Below are positions 23,702 to 34,740 of a stretch of DNA of 64,000 nt, one piece after another (the stretch's first letter is position 1; every line of letters begins with the position of its first letter). The position numbers and the translations under genes are program-made. Under the pieces are notes generated by a model, which was not told the origin of the DNA, ran no database searches, and saw only the letters and a list, made by a program, of their open reading frames with translations. Source of the DNA: Desarmillaria ectypa (Eukaryota > Basidiomycota > Agaricomycetes > Agaricales > Physalacriaceae); contig JAUDYN010000015.1 in NCBI GenBank assembly GCA_030407005.1, forward strand, positions 124,001 to 188,000, in the 5' to 3' direction.

Positions 23702-24892
23702 ATGCCCGGAGAAGAAAGAAACTCCCAAGAACCTCGAACCGTATCCCTCAGCATTGCCATTGGTAGCACCATACTATTGTCCTTTTTTACGGTCCTTGCC
23801 ATATTAATATATGAGGAAGAAATCTGGGCCCTGCTGAGAAGGCAGCCCCAACGACTCAACCCAGAACCCCGCCCTGCCCCACCCACCACCAATGACCTTC
23901 CCAGGGGGATATCCCCCGCAAGACTGGGAGAATGAGAGGCGGTTCCACTTGTTTGCCCCTGGGCCCGATTCATTGTTGGCCCTTCCTCCTCCTCCAAGGA
24001 GAGCAATAACACGTGACCCCCATCTCTGGGGATCACAGAACTTTGGGCCCAGATTGCCCAATCTGCCCATGCCTATAATGCGTGAGCTGTCCTCCTCCAC
24101 TACAGGATGGAATGACCCACCGTTGCACTGGAGTGACCAACAGATGGCCTCACGGAGGCCCAAGAATATGCGCGGGACGTATGGACTGTGCTGGATGAAC
24201 CCCCGCCCCCATACCCCGGTCCCCCCCCTTGTCCAAGAACCCCCGCTCTCCGCATATCCCAGCGGAGATCAGACTCCCCGTCGCCCAATAGCGACGATAG
24301 TAGAAGGACTGGCCACTCCGGTCCCCGACACCCCGACGATCCTGGCATGGATCGAAACCACCCTTATGGCCCCTGGAGCCGTGAGCAGTGGCCAGATGAG
24401 GGAGAAGAAATCTCTCTCTCCTCCCTCCCCGTCATCAAAATCTCCAATGATGACATCGTCAGAGACAACACCCCAGTCCCGGCCCCTTCCCGTGCCGCTG
24501 ACAACCCCTTCAATCCGCACAGGGATGACTTCATCTGGCCAGACCTCTCCGAGGTCGACCAGAGATTATTTGGTCCATTCTGGACTGCAGCATGGAAGGT
24601 TCGACGAAGGGACGTTGAAGCCCACAACCTCTGGGAAGAGCCCAGAGTCAAAATGGATGAGTGGCTCGCCCTTAACAGGGGTGACCCCATCTGAGTCCCA
24701 TTTGATGGGCCCAGTTCTTACTGGGCCAACATCATCAATCACCAGATACGCGCAAACTGTGACCGGTCAATTTTCCACCCCTCCGCTGGGGATTGTTTTC
24801 CAGGGCTACAACCCCAGACCCAGCAGGAGCAGTGAGAACTGGAGAGGACCCTCCAGCACTTATGGAGGCTGGAGGTGGCAAGAGAGGAATGA
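23702..24892 (+). pseudogene. E1 ORF1: membrane-segment and PPxY protein upstream of gag (broken)
   Basis: The ATG at 23702 opens a frame of 397 codons ending at TGA 24890-24892, a stop shared with E2. Residues ~14-35 form a hydrophobic segment (IAIGSTILLSFFTVLAILIY) followed by EEEIWALL. Further on come QEYARDVW, PPPPYPG (a PPxY motif), RNHPYGPW, LPVIKIS and FIWPDLSEVDQRLFGPF, ending near MDEWLALN. Several TGA codons interrupt it (for example 23933-23935 and 24692-24694); E2 keeps CGA at the first two positions I compared. The same order appears in E2, E3 and O in one frame. The function is unknown. I infer an extra structural or membrane-associated protein. It overlaps the gag start by 188 nt in another frame. 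Confidence 0.72.
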
Positions 24893-26408
24893 GTGGGGGC
24901 AAGAGCCCCAGTACAATATGTTAACCTACGATACAGGTTATTATGGCAGGATGGAATACCACCATCCCCAATACGAAATATATCTGGACCATCCACTGGA
25001 TACCCCAGTCGTAAGCCCACGACCACTTCCTGACTCACCCCCTCATCATAGGGCGCGTCATCAAGGATACCACCCCTATCAGGGTGGTAGTCTTCTCTTC
25101 GCAGGGGCAGGAGAAGAAATGGAAGCCAAAGGAGCCCCTGCAGGAAACACCACTGCAGGGGTGTCAAGAACCCCTGCTATGGCAGAAGAAACCTGGCAAC
25201 AAATGCGGAATGAGTTGCTGGAGAAAGAGCAGCGCATAGCAGAAATGCGTGAAGAGCTCAACAAGGAGGACTCCACCCACAAGACATTGGCGGACTACCT
25301 CCAAGTCCAAGAGTGAGAGAAGGAGCCGGAGAGGGGAAGACCACCGGGGCCACCAAGAGGCTACCTGGGGTACAGGCCAGATCGATTTTCGATCCCAAGA
25401 CTGCCCCCTGGTCAGGGACCCCCTGACCCAATCCCGAACCCGGTCGGGAATGCAGCCGCTGATGCCCCTTATCTGGGCATCAAGCCAACCCTTGTCAAGG
25501 TCCCCGCCCCATTCAAGGGGGACCATGATGACATCGAATGCTTCATAGGCGATTGCATCACCTACTTCGAAGTGTTCCGACATTACTTCCAGGTGCCGTC
25601 GCACCTGGTACTGTTTGCGACATCCCATTTTGAGGGTGCTGCCAAGGACTGGTGGGTCTACAAGAGACCTGAATACTGGGTGGGCAACGCCTTCAATGGC
25701 ACTGCCGCCCATTTCCGATACCCTGACTGGGCTGACTTCATCGACCTAGTCACACAACAATTCCAAGATCCCGCGATCGAGGAAATCCACGAAAAGCACA
25801 TGTTCGACTTGCGCATGGGAGCACAGCCCGCCTCCCATTACTTCCAGAAGCTGGAAGAAGAAGCCAAGCTAGCAGGCCAGAGAACTGATGAGGCCGAACA
25901 CGGCGCAATGGTAAAGGTGGTGTGACTAGGGGTGCCTAGTTCGTACATGACCTTTATATCAAATATGGGCGTGAGCATTCCGCGCTCATATCCGGGGTGG
26001 AAGGAATGCATCCTCCGGATGTATGAAGAGAGACAGCGGAAATGGGTCTTTGACCAGACCACCAGTACACCTCAGGACGGCCAGAAGCAGGGCCTGCGTC
26101 CCCAGCAACAGCAACCCAGTGGCAAGAACACCACTGGGGTGACAAGTTCCTCGGCTCCAAGGCTGAGTGCTGGGAGTGGAGGAACCAGCCGCGATGCTGG
26201 AACCGGTAAGTGGACAATGTATGGAGGGGCAGGGAAGCCCATGGACTTGGACCGGCAAAAGGCTGAGGGGCGCTGCTTCAGGTGCGACCAAAAGGGTCAC
26301 CTGAGCAGGGATTGTCCTATGAGAAAAGAGAAGAACATTGTGAGATATGTGGGGCCCACTGACGCAGTGGTGCCGAGCACCTCCAAGATCAAGGAGGTAA
26401 AAGAGTAG
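24705..26408 (+). pseudogene. E1 gag (broken)
   Basis: The ATG at 24705 (MGPVLTGPTSS) has a counterpart at the same place in E2. The frame is +1 relative to ORF1. It encodes a GGWRW segment and a proline-rich part, then a coiled-coil stretch near 25180-25310. A Ty3-type Gag domain follows (FIGDCITYFEVFRHYFQVPS, AKDWWVYKRPEYW), and finally a CCHC zinc knuckle at ~26275-26316 (CFRCDQKGHLSRDC). Nonsense codons at 25314-25316 and 25923-25925 break it. The native stop is TAG 26406-26408. Confidence 0.85.
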
Positions 26409-26440
26409 GGCGTCAAGGGTTCGATTCCCCTTGCATGCCC
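26397..26440 (+). promoter_or_regulatory. E1 gag-pol junction: A-rich shift site, stop codon and hairpin
   Basis: Gag ends GTA AAA GAG TAG (stop 26406-26408). Pol is open in the -1 frame across this site. Five bases after the AAAA run, a hairpin begins: GGGCGT (26408-26413) pairs with ATGCCC (26435-26440) outside CAAGG/CCTTG. The loop holds TTCGATT, like a tRNA T-loop. The stem pairs with different bases in E3 and O. It is probably a -1 frameshift signal. Confidence 0.6.
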
Positions 26441-26675
26441 AAGTCTCAAGGTGTGTCCTCGGTTTCCGTGGGTCAGACTAATTATTATGAAAATAGAAAA
26501 ATACCTACAAAAGTGAATATATTTATGACTTCACCGAAGCTGAAGACAAAGAAGAAAGAATCAACAAGAACAAACAGGTACGTCATCCTTCTAGAAGACG
26601 CTGATACTAGTATCTGTAGTGACAAATCCCGAGCCTCCGACGAACTGGAGTGGGACTTGCCAAGTGGTGTTGGTG
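26409..26675 (+). pseudogene. E1 pol, N-terminal part before S1
   Basis: The -1 frame reads QGFDSPC, then GQTNYYENR, STRTNRYVILLEDADTSICS and on to the S1 insertion. It is a linker region without a recognisable catalytic domain, conserved in E2 and O. It continues at 28391-28535 and then from 39509. Confidence 0.7.
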
Positions 26676-26679
26676 CCGC

Positions 26680-28386
26680 TGATATGCCGTCTATGCATTC
26701 ACACCTAGATTTTGCGATTTTGTAACAATACTATTGCACATCTATCCTATACTAGTGATACATAGAGGACTATAGCTGAGGCTTCAAGCTGATAGTTAAA
26801 AGCAGTAAGCAACTGGTAGAGCCAGGACTTAGATGCAACACCATTAGTGGGTTAAATCTACCAGCCGGCCAGACTAGTAACTCGAATGCTAGCAGGACTA
26901 AGTGAAATACAGCCACTAGCAAACGAAGGATGCTACTAGCACACAAAAACCAGGAGCAGAGTACACAGATCTCGTCAAGTTCTGTCACTAGCAGCCCAGA
27001 CTGGGCATAAACGCCTAAGTCAGGATAACTAGTCACATGGCAATCTTGAAACAGGACTTAGAAATAAATTAGGAATGGATTAACCTTGAGCCCAGATCCG
27101 ACTATTTCGATATAGATCTCTTATGATCGATGCTAGTGGAGCCGGACTGCACCCTCAATCATGATCGGATAGCTGTTACAGGCACCAATATCCGGATATC
27201 CATATAACCGCGTTACTAGGGCATGTAGTTGTGCCAAGGGTGCGGAAAGACCAACTGTGGAGTCTCTAGACCGAATATTTGAAAAGAAAACAGACTAGAC
27301 TGACTATTGTATGATTATTCACCATTATTCGTGACTAGCCAAGAAATCCTTATCATGATATAGATCTCTTATGATCGATGCTAGTGGAGCCAGACTGCAC
27401 CCTCGATCATGATCAGATAGCTGTTACAGGCACCAATATCCGGATATCCATATAACCGCGTTACTAGGGCATGTAGTTGTGCCAAGGGTGCGGAAAGACC
27501 AACTGTGGAGTCTCTAGACCGAATATTTGAAAAGAAAACAGACTAGACCGACTATTGTGTGATTATTCACCATTATTCGTGACTAGCCAAGAAATCCTTA
27601 CCAATATACCCTATACCCAGATGATATTTATAGTTTTGCCTCAGTAGTATATAAGTAGTGGGATGGGCACTCGTGCAAAGCAGGCAAGCCATCCCCGCAG
27701 TTGAGCCCTCACTGGTAGTAACTGGTGTCCCCAATTAAAGGCTTTTGTGCTTGACCTCGACGAAGTGATTAATAGTCGCTAAGTCACCCATAGAATTGCA
27801 TTGAATTGAAGTCCATTAGAGTCACTGTTGTGTCCTGCAAAGGTCCGGAGTGTTTTGAAGTTAGTTCAAGCAAAGTTCTCGGAGTTATAGTTTATTCTTA
27901 GGCCAAGAGTGCCACTAGTTAGCCAAGAGTGCAGCTAGTCAAGTGTTTATCACTTGTAGGAAGCAGTATAGGGCCAAGAGTGCCATCAGTTTATTCTTAG
28001 GCCAAGAGCGCCACTAGTCAGCCAAGAGTGCGACTGGTCAAGTGTTTATCACTTGTAGGAAGCAGTATAGGGCCAAGAGCGCCACCAGCCTGAAGCCGTT
28101 TCAGTCAGAACGAGCGCAGTAGCTCAAACCAAGTCACTCTTATCTAATTGTGTCTTACCCACCCCACTAGTACGAGTAGTACTTTGTATAAACTCACTAG
28201 TAACGAATAAAATGTCTTAAAGACAATTGTACTTGATTATTGAAGTCTGCAGAGTGCTTCCATCGTACTCGAAACCGCCCGAATTCAATATTGGTGATTA
28301 AGTGTAGAGTAGTAAGAGGTTTAGTGTGATTGGTGTTCATTGCCATTCCCTAATTCTTTTGTCACTCGCTGTTACCAAGCACATCA
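26680..28386 (+). repeat. S1: solo LTR of the T family (1707 bp), inverted relative to the adjacent T element
   Basis: Ends TGATATGC...GCACATCA, flanked by the 4-bp duplication CCGC (26676-26679 and 28387-28390). It has the same length as the T 3' LTR (28540-30246) and is its reverse complement, including a ~248-bp internal tandem duplication that the T 5' LTR lacks. Together they form a palindrome with a ~150-bp spacer. Confidence 0.93.
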
Positions 28387-28390
28387 CCGC

Positions 28391-28535
28391 AACAAAGTCC
28401 AATGAGCAGTGCTCACCAGATACGCCGCTGAGTGCACAGCGACGAGCAGGGACCAGTAGGCGGGACTCCTTCGGGCCTCCCAGAAGTCCGACCATCCCAG
28501 TACCCACCTTGAGCGGCGGGGCAAGCTCACCAGTT
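28391..28535 (+). pseudogene. E1 pol fragment between S1 and T
   Basis: 145 bp matching E2 from about 49370 to 49517 (AACAAAGTCCAATGAGCAG onward). It is the only E1 sequence left between the two insertions and forms the loop of the large palindrome. Confidence 0.9.
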
Positions 28536-28539
28536 CCGC

Positions 28540-30246
28540 TGATGTGCTTGGTAACGGCGAGTGACAAAAGAATTAGGGAATGGCAATGAACACCAATCAC
28601 ACTAAACCTCTTACTACTCTACACTTAATCACCAATATTGAATTCGGGCGGTTTCGAGTACGATGGAAGCACTCTGCAGACTTCAATAATCAAGTACAAT
28701 TGTCTTTAAGACATTTTATTCGTTACTAGTGAGTTTATACAAAGTACTACTCGTACTAGTGGGGTGGGTAAGACACAATTAGATAAGAGTGACTTGGTTT
28801 GAGCTACTGCGCTCGTTCTGACTGAAACGGCTTCAGGCTGGTGGCGCTCTTGGCCCTATACTGCTTCCTACAAGTGATAAACACTTGACCAGTCGCACTC
28901 TTGGCTGACTAGTGGCGCTCTTGGCCTAAGAATAAACTGATGGCACTCTTGGCCCTATACTGCTTCCTACAAGTGATAAACACTTGACTAGCCACACTCT
29001 TGGCTAACTAGTGGCACTCTTGGCCTAAGAATAAACTATAACTCCGAGAACTTTGCTTGAACTAACTTCAAAACACTCCGGACCTTTGCAGGACACAACA
29101 GTGACTCTAATGGACTTCAATTCAATGCAATTCTATGGGTGACTTAGCGACTATTAATCACTTCGTCGAGGTCAAGCACAAAAGCCTTTAATTGGGGACA
29201 CCAGTTACTACCAGTGAGGGCTCAACTGCGGGGATGGCTTGCCTGCTTTGCACGAGTGCCCATCCCACTACTTATATACTACTGAGGCAAAACTATAAAT
29301 ATTATCTGGGTATAGGGTATATTGGTAAGGATTTCTTGGCTAGTCACGAATAATGGTGAATAATCACACAATAGTCGGTCTAGTCTGTTTTCTTTTCAAA
29401 TATTCGGTCTAGAGACTCCACAGTTGGTCTTTCCGCACCCTTGGCACAACTACATGCCCTAGTAACGCGGTTATATGGATATCCGGATATTGGTGCCTGT
29501 AACAGCTATCTGATCATGATCGAGGGTGCAGTCTGGCTCCACTAGCATCGATCATAAGAGATCTATATCATGATAAGGATTTCTTGGCTAGTCACGAATA
29601 ATGGTGAATAATCATACAATAGTCAGTCTAGTCTGTTTTCTTTTCAAATATTCGGTCTAGAGACTCCACAGTTGGTCTTTCCGCACCCTTGGCACAACTA
29701 CATGCCCTAGTAACGCGGTTATATGGATATCCGGATATTGGTGCCTGTAACAGCTATCCGATCATGATTGAGGGTGCAGTCCGGCTCCACTAGCATCGAT
29801 CATAAGAGATCTATATCGAAATAGTCGGATCTGGGCTCAAGGTTAATCCATTCCTAATTTATTTCTAAGTCCTGTTTCAAGATTGCCATGTGACTAGTTA
29901 TCCTGACTTAGGCGTTTATGCCCAGTCTGGGCTGCTAGTGACAGAACTTGACGAGATCTGTGTACTCTGCTCCTGGTTTTTGTGTGCTAGTAGCATCCTT
30001 CGTTTGCTAGTGGCTGTATTTCACTTAGTCCTGCTAGCATTCGAGTTACTAGTCTGGCCGGCTGGTAGATTTAACCCACTAATGGTGTTGCATCTAAGTC
30101 CTGGCTCTACCAGTTGCTTACTGCTTTTAACTATCAGCTTGAAGCCTCAGCTATAGTCCTCTATGTATCACTAGTATAGGATAGATGTGCAATAGTATTG
30201 TTACAAAATCGCAAAATCTAGGTGTGAATGCATAGACGGCATATCA
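28540..30246 (-). repeat. T 3' LTR (1707 bp)
   Basis: Carries a ~248-bp tandem duplication (copies starting near 29333 and 29576) that is absent from the 5' LTR. The same duplication is in S1, to which this LTR is more alike than to its own partner. Confidence 0.93.
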
Positions 30247-30633
30247 TCTCCCCCGCACTGAAATAGTGACTGTCCCCAGTCACCTAAGTCCCTTTTGTAC
30301 TTAGCAGTGCGTCCCACTAGTGGACCCTTACTACTTCCTTTTGAGGTCACAGTTCTCGATCACATTCTCATCACCAAGTCCAGCTGACACTTAGCCATCA
30401 GAGATCATCAAATTCACTTGATGATTTTCAGGTTCACATGCAACAGTGCCGATCTTCTTTGATAGGACTCTATTCTTCTCATTCTATTCTCAATACTGGT
30501 TGGTATTCTGCTAATACAATCATAGTTTTAGACTCGCCACTGGTCGTGCTGACCATTACTAGTCACTGCCTATACAGTTTTTCCATTACTAGTCTGTTAT
30601 TACTGCGAATATCAACTGCCTAGATAGTCTTAT
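30247..30633 (-). other. T 3' untranslated region with polypurine tract
   Basis: On the minus strand GCGGGGGAGA abuts the 3' LTR, as expected for the plus-strand primer. The rest is noncoding between the pol stop and the LTR. Confidence 0.75.
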
Positions 30634-33600
30634 CTAGCTTACGCTGTCATTACCCAGCAATATCAATTGTGTTTGACTGTTGTTGACTGCAGTTTTCGAG
30701 CTTCTAAGTCGACTAGTGATGGGGACTTCGTCCTCTTCACTACTATCGCTATCATTGTCACCAGGCTGAGGGTATCCCTCTGCTTCTGAACCTGAATCTT
30801 CACTATCAGATCCTCTAGTGTCGCTCTGTTGCAGTCTAATCTGGTCTACACCATACAGTTTCTTGCCTAATGGCCGATAGTGGTATTCAGTTGGGACAGA
30901 TTCGTCACTATCCACCAACTCTTTAAGAGTTTGAGGACTTACATCAATTAAATCATGAATTTTCTTTGGTAAGCTGATACTATGCCTCGCATGGTATGGG
31001 ATTACTCTAAACTGAGCGACTGCGCCACCGACCAGTGATCCATCCAATTCTGCTAGGACATAGGAACCACCTTTGGTCCTTCTTATGACGACTAGTGGCC
31101 CCAAGTACCTTGGCTCCATCTTGCTATCCAGACTATCTTCAACGCGTGTGTTTCGCATAAGCACTAGTCGACCTGGTTTGAAGTCATAGTCCACAATAGT
31201 GGCCTTGTGCTCACGTTCATAGCATAGTACTGTATCAAGCTTATTCTTACTGACTCTCTGTCTCATGGCCATTACATGTTGAGCATGCTTGGCTAGCGCT
31301 TTCGCACGGAGACCAATTAGGTCTGCAGTGCTCAAAATTCCACTTGGGGGTTTTACTAGCCAGGTAGCTTCAACTATGTCAAGCGGTACTATTGGATGTG
31401 CACCTAGTGCCATAAAATATGGTGAGCAACCCATCCCACGTTTAATAGTGATGCGGTCAGCCCACAATACATGCGGTAGGAAGTAAAACCACTTCCTTGC
31501 ATTGCCACTAGTTGCCTTAAAGAGTGATTGACGAATATCCCAATGGCCTCTTTCTATCTTTCCATTCACTTGCGAATTGTAAGGAGAGATCTTTATTCCA
31601 GTAATGCTGTACTTGTCTGCTAGCCATTGTATAACAGCAACCCATGGTCCGCCATTATCAGTTACTATTTCATACGGACAGCCCCACCTGCATATCACAT
31701 CCTCAAAGAACCAAATCGCAATAGCTTTAGCATTCTCATGTTGTAAAGCCCTTGCCTCTGGCCATGACGATAGTGAGTCGCGTGCATGAACTATATATTT
31801 GCACTTATTCAATGCTGGAGACATAACCATTGTGTCGCAGTGTACTTTTTGGAATAGTGACGGTGTCTCAGTGACAGAAGGTGGGATACGGAGCATAGTC
31901 TTCTGTCTGACTTGGCATAAATGACAAGATTTGACATACCAACTGACATCTCGTTCCAACTCTGGCCACCAAAACCGCTGCTCCAATAGTGACTTAGTTG
32001 CATAAAAACCTCGATGTCCTAATGAGTCATGTGCTGATCTCATCATATACATTCGATGGCTTTTATCGACCACTAGTCGATGGTTCCCTTCAATACTACG
32101 CCTGTACAGTCGTCCCCCTTTGTCTAGGAAGAAGTTACGACAGTACTGCTTAAAATTCAAGTACTGCTTGTCATTAAGTCCCTCTGGATGGTACCTGAGG
32201 TTTCTCAACCAGGTTCTGACATGTGGTAAGCGTTCATCTTGTGCCAGTCCACTATTAGTCCGTTGCCTCTCTGGATAGTCCTCCCTTTTGTTAGGGTCAA
32301 ACTTATGTTTGAGACCTGGAATTAGTGGAGTAGCCTTCAAGAACTGGCCTAGAGTTTCATCGGTGTTCACTTGTGCAAAGTACAGATTTCTTAATTCTAG
32401 CTCGTGTGAGCGTGCATCATCCAATTCTACAGTAAAATCGTCAATACTCGTGGCTAGCGTATACATATAGCCACCTCGACTATCAATTTCATTCTTAAAT
32501 TCTTCAAGTTCCTTTGGCCATGTACTAGTCCCTTCTGCTACTTCGAATTTCAAGGGGCCATGGTCTTCAAGCTCATAGTCCTCCAAGTCAGGGTGGACTT
32601 CATCTCCAGGTTGGGAGTCATGCCTTGATAGTCCATCTGCGGGGAAAGTACTACCTTTCACATGCCGAAGGGTGAAATGAAACATCAATATGTCCTCTAT
32701 CCAACGGTTGATAGTGGCATTTGGTCCCATTCCAGGGTTGCTTAGCATACCCTTAATATATTGTGCATCAGTTTCAACTACTAAGTTGCGAATCCCAATG
32801 AGCCAATACTGACAAGCTTTTAATGCTCGCAATAGTCCATACAGTTCGCGTTTGGGCTGTGAAAACCGTGCTTCTCTTTCATTCATTGTGATCGAACCAA
32901 AGTGAACATAGTAGCGCTTGGTAGGATCTTTTTCATCAACTTGATAGATGTAGAACCCAACAGCCTTGTATGAGGTATCAACGCATAGGCCTACTTCTGC
33001 TTCACTAGTGAGGTCAATTGGTCGAATAGCTGGACTATTCACAACCGCCTCTTTTAACTTATCCATGGCTAGTTGCTGTTCATCCTCCCATTCAAAGGGT
33101 ATATTGAGCCGAGTCAACTTGACTAGTGGCTCTGCTATCTTCGAATAGTCTTTTATAAACTTTCGACAGACTCCACAAGTGCCTAAGAAGGCTCGTACAT
33201 CTGTGAGATGCTTGCAAGGGCCCCAACGACTGATGACTCCAGCCCTATCAGGTTCAATTTTTCTACCTTCATACGTACACAAATGACCAACCACCGTCAT
33301 TTCTTCAACACACAAGAACGTTTTAGGTCCAGAAAAAGTTCCTCCACAATATTTCATCCGTTGGACCACTCGATTCATGTTCTGCATATGTTCCCATACA
33401 AAACGACGAATCCCTGGGTTCTCTGGAATAGTCTCAAAATTCCCCTCCCCTGTTTCATAGCGAGTCTTTGGTCCTCGTACAGGTACATCATCAATATAGG
33501 GACGAGTGACATGTGGGATTTCTTCTCTTAGGATATGTGTCACATCTTCATGGAATATTGGGACAGAATTCGTCCAACCCATCGGTAACTTTACTAGTCG

Positions 33601-34740
33601 CATAGAACCAAATGGTGTCTGGAAGGTAGTGTAGTCCCGAGACCCAACCGCTATGTCGCGCTCGTCATATCCAACATACAAGTCCAAACATCCTCCACAG
33701 GCTCGTCCAGCAAAGTGCTCTGAGAGTTCATCTGTGGCTGGTGGAATTCCTGAATGCGCAATAGTTACTGCATTGAGGGGCTCCAAACTATGTACTAGTC
33801 AAAGGCTTTTACCATCTTTCTTAATAACACAGAACCACCTTGATCTATATGAAGAATTAGATGGTTCATATACACCAGCTTCAATCTTGGATTTAATAAT
33901 CCTACAGACTTCTTCATAGATCCCAGGTGGGATGGGAATGTTCTTCAATACCCATGGAGTGTGTGGTACTACAGGAATATCTATTGGCGGGAAGAAATCT
34001 TCTCGGAAATGCCCCCGTTCAGTATCATCCCAAGCGAATGCCTGTTCTTGGATAGTCATGAAATGGTGCATTAGTTTGCGCTCTTCTGGCCATAGAAATC
34101 CTTCTGGGTGATTCTCATCAATCTTAGCTTTTCTTTCTGGGGTATAGCGTGCTGTAGGTACATATTCTGGTGGACTAGTACTCAATAGTGGGATGTCTTT
34201 GAGGGGATCACCCTTAATGTCTCTCACTATTCGGAATTTTTCTGGCAGGTCACCCAGTAGTGGCTTTACCTTCAATGCTACAGGTTTATATTTCTTACTA
34301 GCGAGCACTGCGACTGGTTTAAAGTCTGGGCTCTTCATGTGTGCACCAAGGTGTTCAAAACCAGGGACTAGTGTCGTCTTTTTCTTCTTAGACTTACTAG
34401 TCTTTGACCTCGCATGCAAGTTATCAACTAGTATATTATAAATTGGGATTTCATTATCCTCTCGTAATTGAGAGCCATCGCTAATGTGCTCATACACATG
34501 ATATTGTGCTTTGTAGCCCTCAAGGACTACCTTTCCTTGGAAGTAGGAGTTTAATAGTCCCTTGGCTTGTTCATCTTGGCATAATTTTTCTTCACAACTC
34601 ATCGAAGCCATAAGAAAGTTGTCACGTAGTTCTTTTTCTGAGAAACTAGCGCCTTCTTTTGGTTTCATATACGCTTCGATTTCCAAGTTACCATCACTAG
34701 TCTGTACGATTTGCAGGGCTAACTCTCCTTGATCGTTCAT
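30634..34740 (-). pseudogene. T pol: reverse transcriptase, RNase H, integrase (one nonsense codon)
   Basis: A single 1369-codon frame from ATG at 34740, which overlaps the preceding stop as TGATG, to 30634. In order: an N-terminal linker, RT with VIKKDGKSL, LPMGW and the YIDD catalytic motif, RNase H (CVDTSYKAVGFYIYQ), and an integrase zinc finger (HDSLGHRGFYATKSLL with CHLCQ). The integrase core has CDTMV, IVTDNGGPW and QVNGKIERGHW, followed by a GPL-type C-terminal region and an acidic serine-rich tail. The sole break is TGA 33799-33801 in the RT, at a place where a CGA arginine codon is expected (one C-to-T change). No frameshift was seen. Confidence 0.9.

Noticed and set aside
23892..24704. 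Left part of a long open frame running 23892-25316 in E1
   Set aside because: The protein conserved with E2, E3 and O here lies in another frame (ORF1). This frame is open by chance because ORF1 is GC-rich; only the part from 24705 is gag.
26405..26445. Possible tRNA gene (T-arm-like sequence)
   Set aside because: No D-arm or anticodon arm upstream, and the stretch is coding at the gag-pol junction and repeated in each family member.
26446..26490. Possible short intron at the gag-pol junction (GTGTGT...CAG, about 26 nt)
   Set aside because: Too short for a fungal spliceosomal intron, and the -1 pol frame is conserved straight through it.
28326..28600. Two facing open frames with the same N-terminal residues
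   Set aside because: They are mirror images produced by the S1 and T LTR palindrome, not genes.
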